The notes below the pieces were generated by a model. That model had not been told where the DNA came from. It made no database searches and saw nothing but the letters and a program-made list of their open reading frames with translations. A stretch of 42,506 nt of DNA from Phycisphaerales bacterium. Its GTDB lineage: Bacteria; Planctomycetota; Phycisphaerae; Phycisphaerales; UBA1924. The stretch lies in the NCBI GenBank assembly GCA_020831775.1, contig JAFIFZ010000051.1:1-42506 (forward strand), read 5' to 3'. Position numbers and translations under genes: made by a program. Below, piece after piece: positions 1-8,085 of the stretch (position 1 is the stretch's first letter; each line of letters starts with the position of its first letter).

Positions 1-129
1 CTGCGATCGCTCGCATGCAGGACCAAAGACGCTCTCTGGCGGGCGATGCAGTCCGTCCTCGACCAGATCACCTCGACCGACGCCGCCAACTGCTTCAGAC
101 ACTGTGGGTACACGCTACGAGTTGAGTAA
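1..129 (+). CDS. IS630-family transposase, 3' end only (partial)
   Basis: The reading frame is open from the first base and ends at TAA 127-129, giving the last 42 residues of a protein. The tail contains RTKDALWRAM, then DAANCFRHCGY, then TLRVE. A closing FRHCGY-type motif after an ALW.AM segment is what I recognise from the C-terminus of IS630-type transposases in planctomycetes; the DDE catalytic region lies outside the window, so the family call rests on this tail alone. It is convergent with fabF, whose stop codon is only 7 bases away. No terminal inverted repeat can be seen because so little of the element is present. Whether the copy is intact upstream cannot be judged. Confidence 0.6.
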   Translation: MRSLACRTKDALWRAMQSVLDQITSTDAANCFRHCGYTLRVE

Positions 130-136
130 GGACGCT

Positions 137-1423
137 CTAGCCGTGACGCCCAACGATCAGCGTCACATTGTGACCGCCGAACCCGAAGGTGTTGTTCATC
201 GCGTAGCGGACGGGCCGCTCCTTCGCTTCTTTCGCCACCAGATCGATGTCGAAGTCCGCGTCGGGCTCTTCCAGATTGGTCGTGGGGGCCACCACACCGT
301 CGCGGACGGCATGGATGCAGGCGATCAGTTCGACGGCCCCCGACGCCCCCAGGCTGTGCCCGTGCATCGACTTGGTCGAGCTCATCATCAGCTTCCCGCC
401 GGCGCTCTTCCTGGCGTGGTCGCCGAAGACCTTGCCAACCGCGGCCACCTCGGCCTTGTCGCCCAGGGGCGTCGCCGTCCCGTGGGCGTTGACATAGCCG
501 ATCTGGTCCGGGTTCAAACCCGCGTCTTCCAGGGCCCAACGCATCGAGCGGGCGGCGCCCATGCCCTCGGGGTCCGGGGCCGTGATGTGCCCGGCGTCGG
601 ACCCGTTGCCCGCCCCGACCAGCTCGGCCAGGATCGTCGCGCCGCGGGCCTTGGCGTGCTCCTCGGTCTCGAGCACATACATCGCGGCCCCCTCGGCCAG
701 CACGAACCCGTCGCGAGAGACATCGAACGGGCGTGAGGCGGTGGGGGCGTCCTTGTGCGGGCTCAGGGCCTTCATGGTCATGAACGCGCCGACGCAGAGG
801 GGCGTCACCGCCGCCTCGCACCCGCCAGCGACCATCACATCGGCACGCCCCAGGCGGATCTGCTCGACCGCGTCACCGATGGCGTGCCCGGAACTGGCGC
901 AGGCAGTCGCGTGCGCCGTCGCCGGGCCCCGCAGCCCGTAGCGGATCGAGATGTTCCCCGTCGTCGCGTTGATCATCAGGCGCGGGACCGTGAACGGGCT
1001 CATCCGGTCCGGACCACGGCTCATGAGGACTTCCTTGCCCTCCTCGATGGTCATGATCCCGCCGATGCCCGAGCCCACAATGACGCCGCAACGCTCGCTG
1101 TTTTCACGCGCGAAGTCGATGCCGGAATGGGTGACGGCCTGGTGGGCCGCCGCCAGGCCGAGCAGGGTGTTGCGGTCGAGCCGCTTGATCTCCCGCTTGT
1201 CGCACGCGCCGGCCTGGACCGGGTCCCAGTCCTTGACCTGCCCTGCGGCAAAAACGGTCCACTTGCCCGCGTACAGATCGAACGCGGGCCCCTCGAGCGG
1301 GGAGATGCCGCTGCGACCCTCACGCATCGACTCCCAAGTCGATGCGGCATCATGGCCGAGGTTCGTCACGGCGCCGTAGCCCGTGATCACGATCCGGGTC
1401 GATGGCGTGCGCGGGGTGCTCAT
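137..1423 (-). CDS. fabF: beta-ketoacyl-ACP synthase II (FabF)
   Basis: This is a condensing enzyme of type II fatty acid synthesis: it joins malonyl-ACP to an acyl-ACP in the cytoplasm. The 428-residue length is normal for FabF. The thiolase-fold Cys-His-His triad is visible: nucleophile Cys175 in ATACASSG, His314 in NAHGTATPLGD and His356 in KSMHGHSLGASGA. The C-terminal gating loop NNTFGFGGHN is also present. The start is ATG at 1423, preceded by GGAG. It lies 37 bases downstream of acpP on the same strand, the usual acpP-fabF pairing, and both are probably transcribed from the promoter at 1807-1836. FabB-like alternatives are less likely given the acpP linkage. Confidence 0.97.
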   Translation of the reverse strand: MSTPRTPSTRIVITGYGAVTNLGHDAASTWESMREGRSGISPLEGPAFDLYAGKWTVFAAGQVKDWDPVQAGACDKREIKRLDRNTLLGLAAAHQAVTHSGIDFARENSERCGVIVGSGIGGIMTIEEGKEVLMSRGPDRMSPFTVPRLMINATTGNISIRYGLRGPATAHATACASSGHAIGDAVEQIRLGRADVMVAGGCEAAVTPLCVGAFMTMKALSPHKDAPTASRPFDVSRDGFVLAEGAAMYVLETEEHAKARGATILAELVGAGNGSDAGHITAPDPEGMGAARSMRWALEDAGLNPDQIGYVNAHGTATPLGDKAEVAAVGKVFGDHARKSAGGKLMMSSTKSMHGHSLGASGAVELIACIHAVRDGVVAPTTNLEEPDADFDIDLVAKEAKERPVRYAMNNTFGFGGHNVTLIVGRHG

Positions 1424-1460
1424 GACATCTCCGGCCCCCTCCGGTCGGGGGCGAGCGGGG

Positions 1461-1712
1461 TCAGTTGGCCCCGCGGGCGGTCTTGATGTAGTCGATGGCG
1501 TGGCCGACCGTCTTCATCTTCTCGGCCTCTTCGTCGGGGACGGAGGTCTCGAACTCGTCCTCGAACTCCATCACGAGCTCAACAAAGTCGAGGCTGTCGG
1601 CGTGCAGATCGTCCACGAAGCGGGTCTCGCGGGTGATCTTGTCCTTCTCCGCGCCCATCTGCTCGGCGACGATCTCGATCACCTTCGATTCAATCTCTTG
1701 TTCGGTCACCAT
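1461..1712 (-). CDS. acpP: acyl carrier protein
   Basis: The gene encodes an 83-residue acidic acyl carrier protein, which carries growing fatty acyl chains on a phosphopantetheine arm and hands them to FabF encoded just downstream. The phosphopantetheine serine is Ser40 in the [15 protein letters not shown] motif (DSL box). Four-helix ACP features follow, including [18 protein letters not shown]. The ATG at 1712 is preceded by TTTGGAGATCC, a good ribosome binding site. The frame stays open upstream, but that extension is Arg/Gly/Pro-rich and unlike ACP, so it is not coding. The protein is slightly longer than E. coli AcpP (78 residues). Confidence 0.97.
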   Translation of the reverse strand: MVTEQEIESKVIEIVAEQMGAEKDKITRETRFVDDLHADSLDFVELVMEFEDEFETSVPDEEAEKMKTVGHAIDYIKTARGAN

Positions 1713-2090
1713 TGGATCTCCAAAGAGGTCGTTCGCGGGCCCTGCACGCAGCCCTGTCCGGCGGTCTGTCCGGTCAGGGCGTCGATACCCCGCTTCCAAG
1801 GCGGCGATTCTACCCGCCGCCCCGCTCGCGGGGCAACGACCACCGATCCCACCGACAAGATGCCCATAAATCGCGCCCCGGACCGCATAACGCCAGACCC
1901 CGTCCGGCTGTCGCGGCTGTGACGGGAAGCCCGCCCGTTCAGCACCCCGTCGACGAACCGTAGCGTTCAGACCGCCGTACCGTGAGTCGATCCTCGCCCC
2001 GGCCGGCAACAGCGGCCCGGACCGTCCCAAGGCCCCAAAACCGGGCCCCGGGCCTCCCCAAGACGCGATAAGACCGGGAAGAGGTGAGAG
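1713..2090. other. divergent intergenic region with two hairpins
   Basis: This 378-base stretch lies between the divergent acpP and DUF1444 genes and holds no convincing gene. Two inverted repeats are visible: 1751-1780 (GCCCTG...CAGGGC with CCGG inner pairing), which would lie in the acpP leader RNA, and 1819-1834 (GCCCCGC-tc-GCGGGGC), which falls inside the spacer of the predicted acpP promoter. No clear promoter for the rightward gene was found. Confidence 0.5.
1807..1836 (-). promoter_or_regulatory. putative sigma70-type promoter of acpP-fabF
   Basis: Read on the minus strand, TTGCCC (1836-1831) and TAGAAT (1812-1807) are separated by 18 bases. The -10 box matches the consensus at five of six positions. 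Transcription would start near 1800, giving a leader of roughly 90 nt before acpP. The spacer contains a perfect GC-rich palindrome that might bind a regulator. Confidence 0.4.
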
Positions 2091-2888
2091 ATGTCGGAAT
2101 TGCCACTTGAGCCCAAAGCCTTCGCCGAGACCGTCGCCGGCATGCTCCGCCGGATCCAGCCCGCCGCCGCTGTCGAGCTCGCGGGCCCCCGCGAACTCTC
2201 GGTGAACGGCAGGCGCCTCGACCTGGAAAACCTTTTCCGAATGGTCGTCCAGGAGCCAGACCGGGGCCTAGAAATCGCCGAGCACTACCTCGAACAGCTC
2301 TTCGCCGGCGACGCGATCCAGCTCGGCGACATGCCCTTCGAGCTCGCCAAGCCCAGGATCATGCCCAGGATCCAGCCCGAGAGCATCTTCGAAAACCTCT
2401 CCCGGGAACTGGTGGCCCATGTCCCCTATGTCAACGGGACGGTCGTGGTCTTCGTCACCGACCTCCCCCAGATGACCATCAGCATCACCACCGAGCAGGT
2501 GATCCGCTGGGGCGTCACCCCCGAGGACCTCGAGCTCATCGCCCGGGAGAACCTCGAGAAGTACGCCCCGGAGCTCGAAGTCAGGCTCGTCGAGTCCAAG
2601 GAGGGCGGTCGCGCGGCGATCGTCTCCGAGCAGGACGGCTACGACGCCGCGAGGCTGCTGCTCTCTGGCTTGTACGAGCGGCTGGCGCCGCAGCTCGGCG
2701 GGGACTTCTATGTCGCCACGCCCGCGCGAGACATGTTCGTCGCGATGAGCCGGGCGCCCGGAGACTTCGTCAACCGCCTCCGCGACCGCGTCAGCCAGGA
2801 CTACGAGCGTCTGCCCTACCCGATCACCAGCGAACTGTTCTATGTGACGCGTGACGGCGTCGCGGGAACGCTCGGTCTGGCCGCCTGA
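2091..2888 (+). CDS. DUF1444 family protein (YtpQ-like)
   Basis: A 265-residue soluble protein with no signal peptide or membrane segment. I recognise the DUF1444 pattern (the family of Bacillus subtilis YtpQ) in the central [16 protein letters not shown] segment, the [13 protein letters not shown] segment and [14 protein letters not shown] followed by a [13 protein letters not shown] tail. The biochemical function of the family is unknown. The start ATG at 2091 follows GAAGAGGTGAGAG, a good ribosome binding site. A strong terminator follows at 2925, so the gene is probably monocistronic. Confidence 0.8.
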   Translation: MSELPLEPKAFAETVAGMLRRIQPAAAVELAGPRELSVNGRRLDLENLFRMVVQEPDRGLEIAEHYLEQLFAGDAIQLGDMPFELAKPRIMPRIQPESIFENLSRELVAHVPYVNGTVVVFVTDLPQMTISITTEQVIRWGVTPEDLELIARENLEKYAPELEVRLVESKEGGRAAIVSEQDGYDAARLLLSGLYERLAPQLGGDFYVATPARDMFVAMSRAPGDFVNRLRDRVSQDYERLPYPITSELFYVTRDGVAGTLGLAA

Positions 2889-2924
2889 CGAGGCGGCGGG
2901 GCGAGACATCCACACGGCTCCAGG

Positions 2925-2957
2925 AGAGGCCGGCCGGAGGAACCGGTCGGCCTCTTT
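2925..2957 (+). terminator. rho-independent terminator after the DUF1444 gene
   Basis: A 13-bp stem (AGAGGCCGGCCGG pairing with CCGGTCGGCCTCT, one G-U pair) with the loop AGGAA is followed by TT and a T-rich stretch (TTTCATT in all). It ends 37 bases after the stop codon. Confidence 0.75.
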
Positions 2958-3012
2958 CATTGCGCACGCTCTTCCTTCGCCGGTCGGATCCGCGAGCGAT
3001 ACCATCGCCGGC

Positions 3013-3708
3013 GTGATCCTCCTCGTCGACAACTACGACAGTTTCACCTGGAACCTCGTCCAGCGCATGGGCGAGCTCGATCCCTCCATCGAGCTCGACC
3101 GCGACCTGCTGGTCGTCCGCAACGACGCGATCACGCCCGATGAGGCCGAAGCCCTCGATAGCGGGCGGGGCCCCAGCCACCTTTTGATCTCCCCCGGCCC
3201 GTGCACCCCCGCAGAGGCGGGCGTCTGCCCGGCGATGATCGAACGCTTCGCGGGGCGGATCCCCGTCTTGGGCGTCTGCCTGGGCCACCAGTGCATCGGC
3301 GCCCTTCACGGGATGCCTGTCGTCCGCCACACCGTCCCCGTCCACGGCAAGACCAGCCTCGTCCACCACGACAACCAGGGCGTCTTCGCCGGGTTGCCCA
3401 ACCCCTTCCAGGCGACGCGCTACCACTCGCTGGTCGTCCCGCTGGAGGCGGCGCAGGCGGCCGGCGATCGGGGCTGGGCCGTCAGCGCCTGGACCGATGA
3501 GGAACTGCCCGGCGGCGAATCCCGGCGCGTCGTCATGGGCCTCCGCCGCGTCTGGGAAGGGCCTGCTTCAGACCGCCAGCCCCTCGAAGGCGTGCAGTTC
3601 CACCCCGAGAGCTTCATGACGCCCGAGGGCCCGAGGCTCCTGGCGAATTTTCTGGCGATGGGCGCGAGGCCCAGAACGCCGCTCGCCTCCTACGCTCCGC
3701 AGCCATGA
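3013..3708 (+). CDS. pabA: aminodeoxychorismate/anthranilate synthase glutamine amidotransferase subunit
   Basis: A class I glutamine amidotransferase of 231 residues that releases ammonia from glutamine for a partner chorismate enzyme (PabB in folate or TrpE in tryptophan synthesis); the two roles often share one subunit, and no partner gene is in the window. The catalytic residues are visible: oxyanion-strand motif LLISPGPCTPAEAG, nucleophile Cys89 in GVCLGHQCIG, and His197/Glu199 in VQFHPESFMTPEG. The N-terminus ILLVDNYDSFTWNL is diagnostic. The start is GTG at 3013: a longer open frame upstream is non-homologous and crosses the terminator. No obvious ribosome binding site precedes it. Its stop overlaps the next gene by four bases (ATGA). 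Confidence 0.92.
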   Translation: MILLVDNYDSFTWNLVQRMGELDPSIELDRDLLVVRNDAITPDEAEALDSGRGPSHLLISPGPCTPAEAGVCPAMIERFAGRIPVLGVCLGHQCIGALHGMPVVRHTVPVHGKTSLVHHDNQGVFAGLPNPFQATRYHSLVVPLEAAQAAGDRGWAVSAWTDEELPGGESRRVVMGLRRVWEGPASDRQPLEGVQFHPESFMTPEGPRLLANFLAMGARPRTPLASYAPQP

Positions 3709-4142
3709 TCGACCCGGCCCCGACAACAGACATCGACCCCCGCCTGGCCCGAGGCCTCCTCCTTGAGCGAGGCTCGGAGGTCGCGGGCAAGCCCGACCAC
3801 ATCGTCTTCGGCACCCACAACAACAACTACCAGCTCCACCTCCAGCCGACCGAGCCGGTCGACACCGAGGTCGGCAAGAGGCTCATCGGGACCGTCCGCG
3901 TTGACGCCCGCAAGATCGACCGCGTCCATACCGGCGGCCGCTTCATCGAGCCGGTCTACGGGCGCCCCAGGCGGGTTCAGGGCACCGTCGTCGCCATCAC
4001 CGACGAAACGGTCGTGGTCGACGCGGGCATCAAGATCCACCTCAGGCCGACCGAGCGCGACCAGAAGCCTTCGGGCTTCAAGCTCGGCGAACTCGTCGGG
4101 TGCGATGTCCACGCGGGCGCGACCTTCACGCCGGCGAGCTGA
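3705..4142 (+). CDS. conserved hypothetical protein, translationally coupled to pabA
   Basis: A 145-residue soluble protein whose ATG overlaps the pabA stop codon (ATGA), so it is probably translationally coupled and belongs to the same operon. I do not recognise a named family. The sequence reads as mostly beta strands: a central HIVFGTHNNNYQLHL segment, then VGKRLIGTVRVDARKIDRVHTGGRFIEPVYG and QGTVVAITDETVVVDAGIKIHLRP, which resembles a small beta-barrel with valine-rich strands, but that is only a guess from the residue pattern. No signal peptide, Cys cluster or catalytic motif is visible. Confidence 0.75.
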   Translation: MIDPAPTTDIDPRLARGLLLERGSEVAGKPDHIVFGTHNNNYQLHLQPTEPVDTEVGKRLIGTVRVDARKIDRVHTGGRFIEPVYGRPRRVQGTVVAITDETVVVDAGIKIHLRPTERDQKPSGFKLGELVGCDVHAGATFTPAS

Positions 4143-4282
4143 CGCACACATCGATTTATTGGACCTCGGTGGTCGCCTGAATCGGCGGCTTGCCGCTGGG
4201 TATCGGCGGTCTCTTCCGTTACGCTGGCGTCGAGCCCCCCTCCCGCGCGCTCTTCTGTGCGCGAAGCAGAAAGAGGATCGTG

Positions 4283-5161
4283 ATGCGTCGAGTGGTCTGT
4301 GCCGGTCTCTTGGTCTCGCTGGCGTCTGTCGCGTCGGCGAGCAACTTCACCAACAACATCATGATCACCGGCTACTGGCCCCCGACCAACAACATGGTTC
4401 GCGACTTCAGCCCCAACCCCGATCAGAACAACGGGCAGTGGCTCGGCGGGAACTGGGAGGGACGCGGGTACAACATCTACTCCTACTTCCCCGAGTTCCC
4501 GGGCCAGACCGGTCCGAACTGGGGCAAGGGCGTGGGCGATTTCGAGGTCGACTACCAGAAGACCTCGGCGGACTGGCACCGCATCACCGACCAGATCAAG
4601 CCCGTCGCGATCATCACCTTCAGCCGCGCCCAGAACAACTTCGAGTGGCGCCTCGAAGGCGGCAACCGCATGTACGCCGAGAGCCAGTGGACGCCAGACT
4701 ACCAGGCGCCCACGCGCCCCGGCAGCGACCTGCCGATCATGCAGGCTCTCGCCCCGGGCACGGAGCTCTTCAGCACGCTGCCCATCCCCGAGATCATGGC
4801 CAATGTCGGCGCGCAGGTCCCCGGTGTGAACCCCACGACGGTGCCGATCGACAACGGACGCTTCCTCTCCAACTTCATCGGCCTGCACGGCAACTGGTAC
4901 CACGAGCTCAACAACGACCCCAGCGCCGAGTTCCGCAACTTCGCCGCCGGGCATGTCCATGTCGGCTACGCCATGAGCCCGCAGCAGGCGCTCGACGCGA
5001 CGCTCGTCACGCTCCGTACTCTCACGGACCACCTGGACATCCTCGGCGTGCCTGCGCCCTCGTCGGCCACAGTGATCGCATTCGGCGGGCTCGTGCTCGC
5101 AAGACGCAGGCGCCCGCTTTGCGGGCGAGAGCGGGAGAGGGTCGAGCAGTCGAGCAGGTGA
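4283..5161 (+). CDS. secreted pyroglutamyl-peptidase-like protein with Ser at the catalytic Cys position
   Basis: The 292-residue product starts at ATG 4283 after AAGAGG; residues 1-20 form a signal peptide (cleavage after ASA). The mature part resembles pyroglutamyl peptidase I (peptidase C15): NIMITGYWPP matches the N-terminal LLTGF strand, LEGGNRMYAESQWTPDY matches the segment around the catalytic Glu, FLSNF matches FVCNH around the catalytic Cys, and AAGHVHVGYAMSPQQ matches the GGFIHVPY segment with the catalytic His. By this alignment Glu125 and His226 are kept, but Cys is replaced by Ser196, so the protein may be inactive or use another chemistry. The end (VPAPSSATVIAFGGLVLARRRR) looks like a PEP-CTERM sorting tail, followed by 16 extra residues encoded by the dispersed repeat at 5111. 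The family call is by eye. Confidence 0.6.
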   Translation: MRRVVCAGLLVSLASVASASNFTNNIMITGYWPPTNNMVRDFSPNPDQNNGQWLGGNWEGRGYNIYSYFPEFPGQTGPNWGKGVGDFEVDYQKTSADWHRITDQIKPVAIITFSRAQNNFEWRLEGGNRMYAESQWTPDYQAPTRPGSDLPIMQALAPGTELFSTLPIPEIMANVGAQVPGVNPTTVPIDNGRFLSNFIGLHGNWYHELNNDPSAEFRNFAAGHVHVGYAMSPQQALDATLVTLRTLTDHLDILGVPAPSSATVIAFGGLVLARRRRPLCGRERERVEQSSR

Positions 5162-5167
5162 GCCGGA
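5111..5167 (+). repeat. dispersed REP-like repeat, copy A
   Basis: The unit begins with the palindrome CGCCCGCTTTGCGGGCG and continues with GAGAGC, GTCGAGCAG and GCAGGTGAGCCGGA. It matches the copy at 9878-9934 closely, and an inverted relative of its palindrome lies at 10034-10052. This copy overlaps the 3' end of the preceding gene and supplies its last 17 codons, including the stop. Confidence 0.7.
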
Positions 5168-5237
5168 GGACGGGGAGAAGGGGGAGCACTGGCTGCCCCT
5201 TGCAACTCCGCCTCCCGCTTTCCCGTACCCTTGTTCG

Positions 5238-6176
5238 ATGACCCGCGGGCGATATCTCGTGCTCGGGGCCGACCGCAAGAGCGGCGAGCCGCGCAAGATG
5301 CTGATCGAGGCCAAGTCGCCCGAGGCGGCGCGATCGCTCGCCGAGAGCCGCGGGATGCTCATCAGCGTGATCGAGACGCGTTCTTCTGATGGGCCCGAAG
5401 CGACGACCCGCGAGCCGGTCAAGGCCGCGGCCGCCGGCGACTCCTCGCCACGCCCGATCCCCCGGCCCCGTCCGGCCGCTTCGATCGAGGAGCCCTCTGC
5501 GCCGCCCGAACCCGAGTCCGATTCGCCGCCCAGAGAATGGACCGACGACCGCATCGGCGAAAACCGTCGCGAGGGCCTGCGCACCGTCTTCCGCCTCTCG
5601 TCAAAGACACCAGAGATCGAGCCGCTCGAAGGCGAGGAACTGCTGGAAGTCTTCGACCCGTCCTTCCGCGAGATGGGGATCCTGCGCTCGTGGCTCGGGC
5701 GTTCACGGCGCATGGTCGTGACTTCGCGCCGCGTCGTCGTGATCGAACGCCGGCGCGGGCTGGACAACATCCGCGAAGCCCTGCACGAAAACAGCGACGG
5801 CGTGGAGGTTGTCAAGGGCGTCCGCTGGCTGCTGCTCGTTCCGGGGTTGCTGCTGTTCCTGCAGCCCGGGCTCATCGGCTTTGCTGCGTTGATCGGGATT
5901 GGGGTGGTCGGCTATCTCACCGAGCTCTTGGTTGGCCAGGTGGCTGGTGCCACAACCGCACAGGCGATGTCGTTGTACCTGATGCTGGGTGTCTCTGTTG
6001 TGATTCTCGTACTCTCGGTGTTGATGATTGTCTCATCTCGCGATCGACGCATCGGCCTGCGGACGCAGAGCGGCTTCGTCGGCGTCCGCATCCGCAGGAT
6101 CGGACCTTCGGAAACTTCAGCGCTGGTCGGCGCGATGGTCGCGGCCCGCGAGCAACAACGGGAGAATACGCGATGA
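5238..6176 (+). CDS. membrane protein with GspF/PilC-like N-terminal segment
   Basis: A 312-residue protein of unknown function. Residues 1-48 (YLVLGADRKSGEPRKMLIEA followed by KSPEAARSLAESRGMLI) resemble the short N-terminal segment found in GspF/PilC-type proteins, where a strand pair is followed by an A..AR..L...G pattern. A Pro-rich, probably disordered linker spans about 55-105. Residues 130-180 contain the RRMVVTSRRVVVIERRRG pattern seen in bacterial PH-like domains. Two hydrophobic segments lie near 195-225 (WLLLVPGLLLFLQPGLIGFA...) and 245-266. A further basic strand pattern, RTQSGFVGVRIRRIGP, follows. The stop overlaps the start of the next gene (ATGA), so the two products are probably made together. 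Confidence 0.7.
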   Translation: MTRGRYLVLGADRKSGEPRKMLIEAKSPEAARSLAESRGMLISVIETRSSDGPEATTREPVKAAAAGDSSPRPIPRPRPAASIEEPSAPPEPESDSPPREWTDDRIGENRREGLRTVFRLSSKTPEIEPLEGEELLEVFDPSFREMGILRSWLGRSRRMVVTSRRVVVIERRRGLDNIREALHENSDGVEVVKGVRWLLLVPGLLLFLQPGLIGFAALIGIGVVGYLTELLVGQVAGATTAQAMSLYLMLGVSVVILVLSVLMIVSSRDRRIGLRTQSGFVGVRIRRIGPSETSALVGAMVAAREQQRENTR

Positions 6177-6895
6177 AAGCTGTGTGGATCGCATCGTTGG
6201 CTCTGCTGACGCCGGCCGGTCCCGGCGGCGCGGGCGCCGGCGGCCGCGAGACGCCGCCCGAGCCGATGCTCGCTTCCGCACACGGCTTCGCGTTCGTCAA
6301 CAGCTTCGGCTGGACGCCGCCCGGCGGGTGGGCTCGCCTGCCGCTCCGTCACCGCTACGGGCTCTGCGGCGGGATGTCGCTGCTGGCGATGGACTACTTC
6401 CACGCGGGGGTCGAGCCGCCCCGTTTTAGCGAGACACCCGGCCCGGGCGACCCGCTCTTCGAACGGATCCTGATCCGACAGGCCGACTCGATGGGCTTCC
6501 TCGGGCGGCGGACGCTGCGATACCTCGCCTGGATGGCCCTGTCCGAAGGAGGGCCCGACGGAGCGCAGGCGGAGACCGCCCGCGCGTTCGGCGAGATGCT
6601 GCCCGACCTGGAGCGGGGCGAGCCCGTCGCGCTGGCCCTGATCTATGTCGGCTTCGCCGACCGCGGCGCCATCTGGCACAACCACCAGGTCGTCGCGACG
6701 GGCGCCCGCTACGAGGGCCGCGGCGTCTACACCGTCTCGCTCTACGACCCCAACTTCCCCGGCGACGACGATGTGCGTCTGGTCCTCCGATCCACCCCGG
6801 ACGGCTTCGAGACCACGCAGATGATCGGCGAACGCAGACGCCGCCATGTCCGGGGCTTCTTCAGGACGCCCTACCTGCCCAAGGATGTGAAGTAG
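6173..6895 (+). CDS. predicted secreted papain-like cysteine peptidase-like protein
   Basis: A 240-residue protein with an N-terminal signal-like segment (MKAVWIASLALLTPAGPGGA). I do not recognise a named family, but the order and spacing of motifs fit a papain-like fold: Cys65 in RYGLCGGMSLLAMDYF at the start of a helix, His171 in WHNHQVVATGA and Asp192/Asn194 in SLYDPNFPGDDD. The LCGGM..L..DYF segment looks like the nucleophile helix and NHQV... like the His strand. The start ATG at 6173 overlaps the stop of the membrane-protein gene before it by four bases, so the two are translationally coupled. Substrate unknown; the peptidase role is inferred from motif layout only. Confidence 0.65.
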   Translation: MKAVWIASLALLTPAGPGGAGAGGRETPPEPMLASAHGFAFVNSFGWTPPGGWARLPLRHRYGLCGGMSLLAMDYFHAGVEPPRFSETPGPGDPLFERILIRQADSMGFLGRRTLRYLAWMALSEGGPDGAQAETARAFGEMLPDLERGEPVALALIYVGFADRGAIWHNHQVVATGARYEGRGVYTVSLYDPNFPGDDDVRLVLRSTPDGFETTQMIGERRRRHVRGFFRTPYLPKDVK

Positions 6896-6915
6896 CGGGC
6901 TCGATCTACTCAGGC

Positions 6916-7887
6916 TTACCGCATCGCCAGCCAGACGATGTATGTTATGTAGCCGATGCATAGCACCCCGCCTTCGAGGCGCGAGAGCTTGCGCTGCGTC
7001 AGTGCCATCGGCAGCAGCGCAGCCGCGAAGCCGGTCATCACCAGGAGATCGATGCGCCCGCCCGAGGGCAGGTCCGTTGGCGCGAGCGTGACTGTCAGGC
7101 CCCAGATGAACAGAAGGTTGAAGATGTTCGAGCCGACGATATTGCCCATCGCCATGTCGGTCTGGCCCCGCCGAGCTGCGATGATGGAGGTCGCCAGCTC
7201 CGGAAGGCTGGTGCCCACCGCGACGATCGTCAGGCCGACGATCACATCCGGGATGCCCACCGCCTGCGCGAAGCCCAGTGCGCCACGCACGGTCAGTTCG
7301 CCGCCGCCGATCAGCAGCAGCAGACCGCCGACGATCAGGGCCGCGAGGCGCACGCCCGACGCTGCACGGTTCGGCTTTTCCGCCGTGTTCGGTGCGACGA
7401 AGAACGCATCGCTTTCGCGCTGGCGCAGGGCGTCGCCGAGCGTGTAGTAGAGAAAGACGCCGAACAGCAGCAGGAGCATCAGCCCGTCGCCTCGCGTGAA
7501 ACGGTCGGCCCCGCCCTCGGTGAGGCTGTTGAGCCCGAGCACCACGGCGGCGACGCTGGCGAGCAGCATCATGGGGATTTCGCGGGTGACGATCGACCGG
7601 TGGATCACTAGCGGATATGCGATCGCGGTGATCGCCAACAGCAGACCGATGTTGGCGGTGTTCGAGCCTACGACATTGCCGAAGCCGATGGCGCTGTCGC
7701 CCCGTATCGCCGCTGCGAGGTTGACGACCAACTCCGGCGTGCTCGTGCCGAAGGCGACGACCGTCATACCGACAATGACCGGGGCCACGCCCAGCCGTCC
7801 GGCCAGATTCGATGCGCCACGAACGAGCAGATTACCGCCTGCAATCAGGATCGCCAAGCCAACGAGCAGCAGTAAGAGGTAGAGCAT
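6916..7887 (-). CDS. yrbG: calcium/sodium antiporter (CaCA family, YrbG-like)
   Basis: An inner-membrane cation antiporter of 323 residues with about ten hydrophobic segments in two inverted halves. The two alpha-repeats that form the ion-binding core are clear: VGMTVVAFGTSTPELVVNL with GNVVGSNTANIGLL in the first half, and VGLTIVAVGTSLPELATSI with GNIVGSNIFNLL in the second. These contain the paired GTS.PEL and GN.VGSN motifs of the K+-independent Na+/Ca2+ exchanger family. The acidic loop between halves (about 140-175) is short, as in bacterial members. It is convergent with the papain-like gene (20 bases apart) and appears monocistronic. Ion specificity cannot be read from the sequence. 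Confidence 0.92.
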   Translation of the reverse strand: MLYLLLLLVGLAILIAGGNLLVRGASNLAGRLGVAPVIVGMTVVAFGTSTPELVVNLAAAIRGDSAIGFGNVVGSNTANIGLLLAITAIAYPLVIHRSIVTREIPMMLLASVAAVVLGLNSLTEGGADRFTRGDGLMLLLLFGVFLYYTLGDALRQRESDAFFVAPNTAEKPNRAASGVRLAALIVGGLLLLIGGGELTVRGALGFAQAVGIPDVIVGLTIVAVGTSLPELATSIIAARRGQTDMAMGNIVGSNIFNLLFIWGLTVTLAPTDLPSGGRIDLLVMTGFAAALLPMALTQRKLSRLEGGVLCIGYITYIVWLAMR

Positions 7888-8035
7888 GGACGCAATAGTA
7901 CGATGAGGCCGGCTGAACAGACATGTTCACTCTACATTCAGCCCGAGAGTACCGGTCGCCACAGGCGAAAGTCCTGAGCTGCGAAACCGTGTAGATCACA
8001 GCTCGGCGTGGCGGGCCAACCATGAGGCGGGAAAA

Positions 8036-8063
8036 CATTGGCAGGCAAGCCGCCAGTGCCACA
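8036..8063 (-). repeat. 28-bp dispersed palindromic repeat (GTGGCAC family), copy 1
   Basis: On the minus strand it reads TGTGGCACTGGCGG, then CTTGCC, then TGCCAATG. It differs at two positions from the copies at 20132 and 42461. It lies in the 198-base gap between the antiporter and SpoIID-like genes, which otherwise shows nothing recognisable. Confidence 0.75.
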
Positions 8064-8085
8064 GAGTGGGTTGCCGATCCGCTGA

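Noticed and set aside
1713-2030. In-frame upstream extension of acpP by 106 codons
   Set aside because: It is Arg/Gly/Pro-rich, unlike ACP, and covers the promoter and hairpins; a good ribosome binding site precedes the ATG at 1712.
2851-3012. N-terminal extension of pabA from ATG 2851
   Set aside because: It overlaps the DUF1444 gene and the terminator, and homology begins exactly at GTG 3013.
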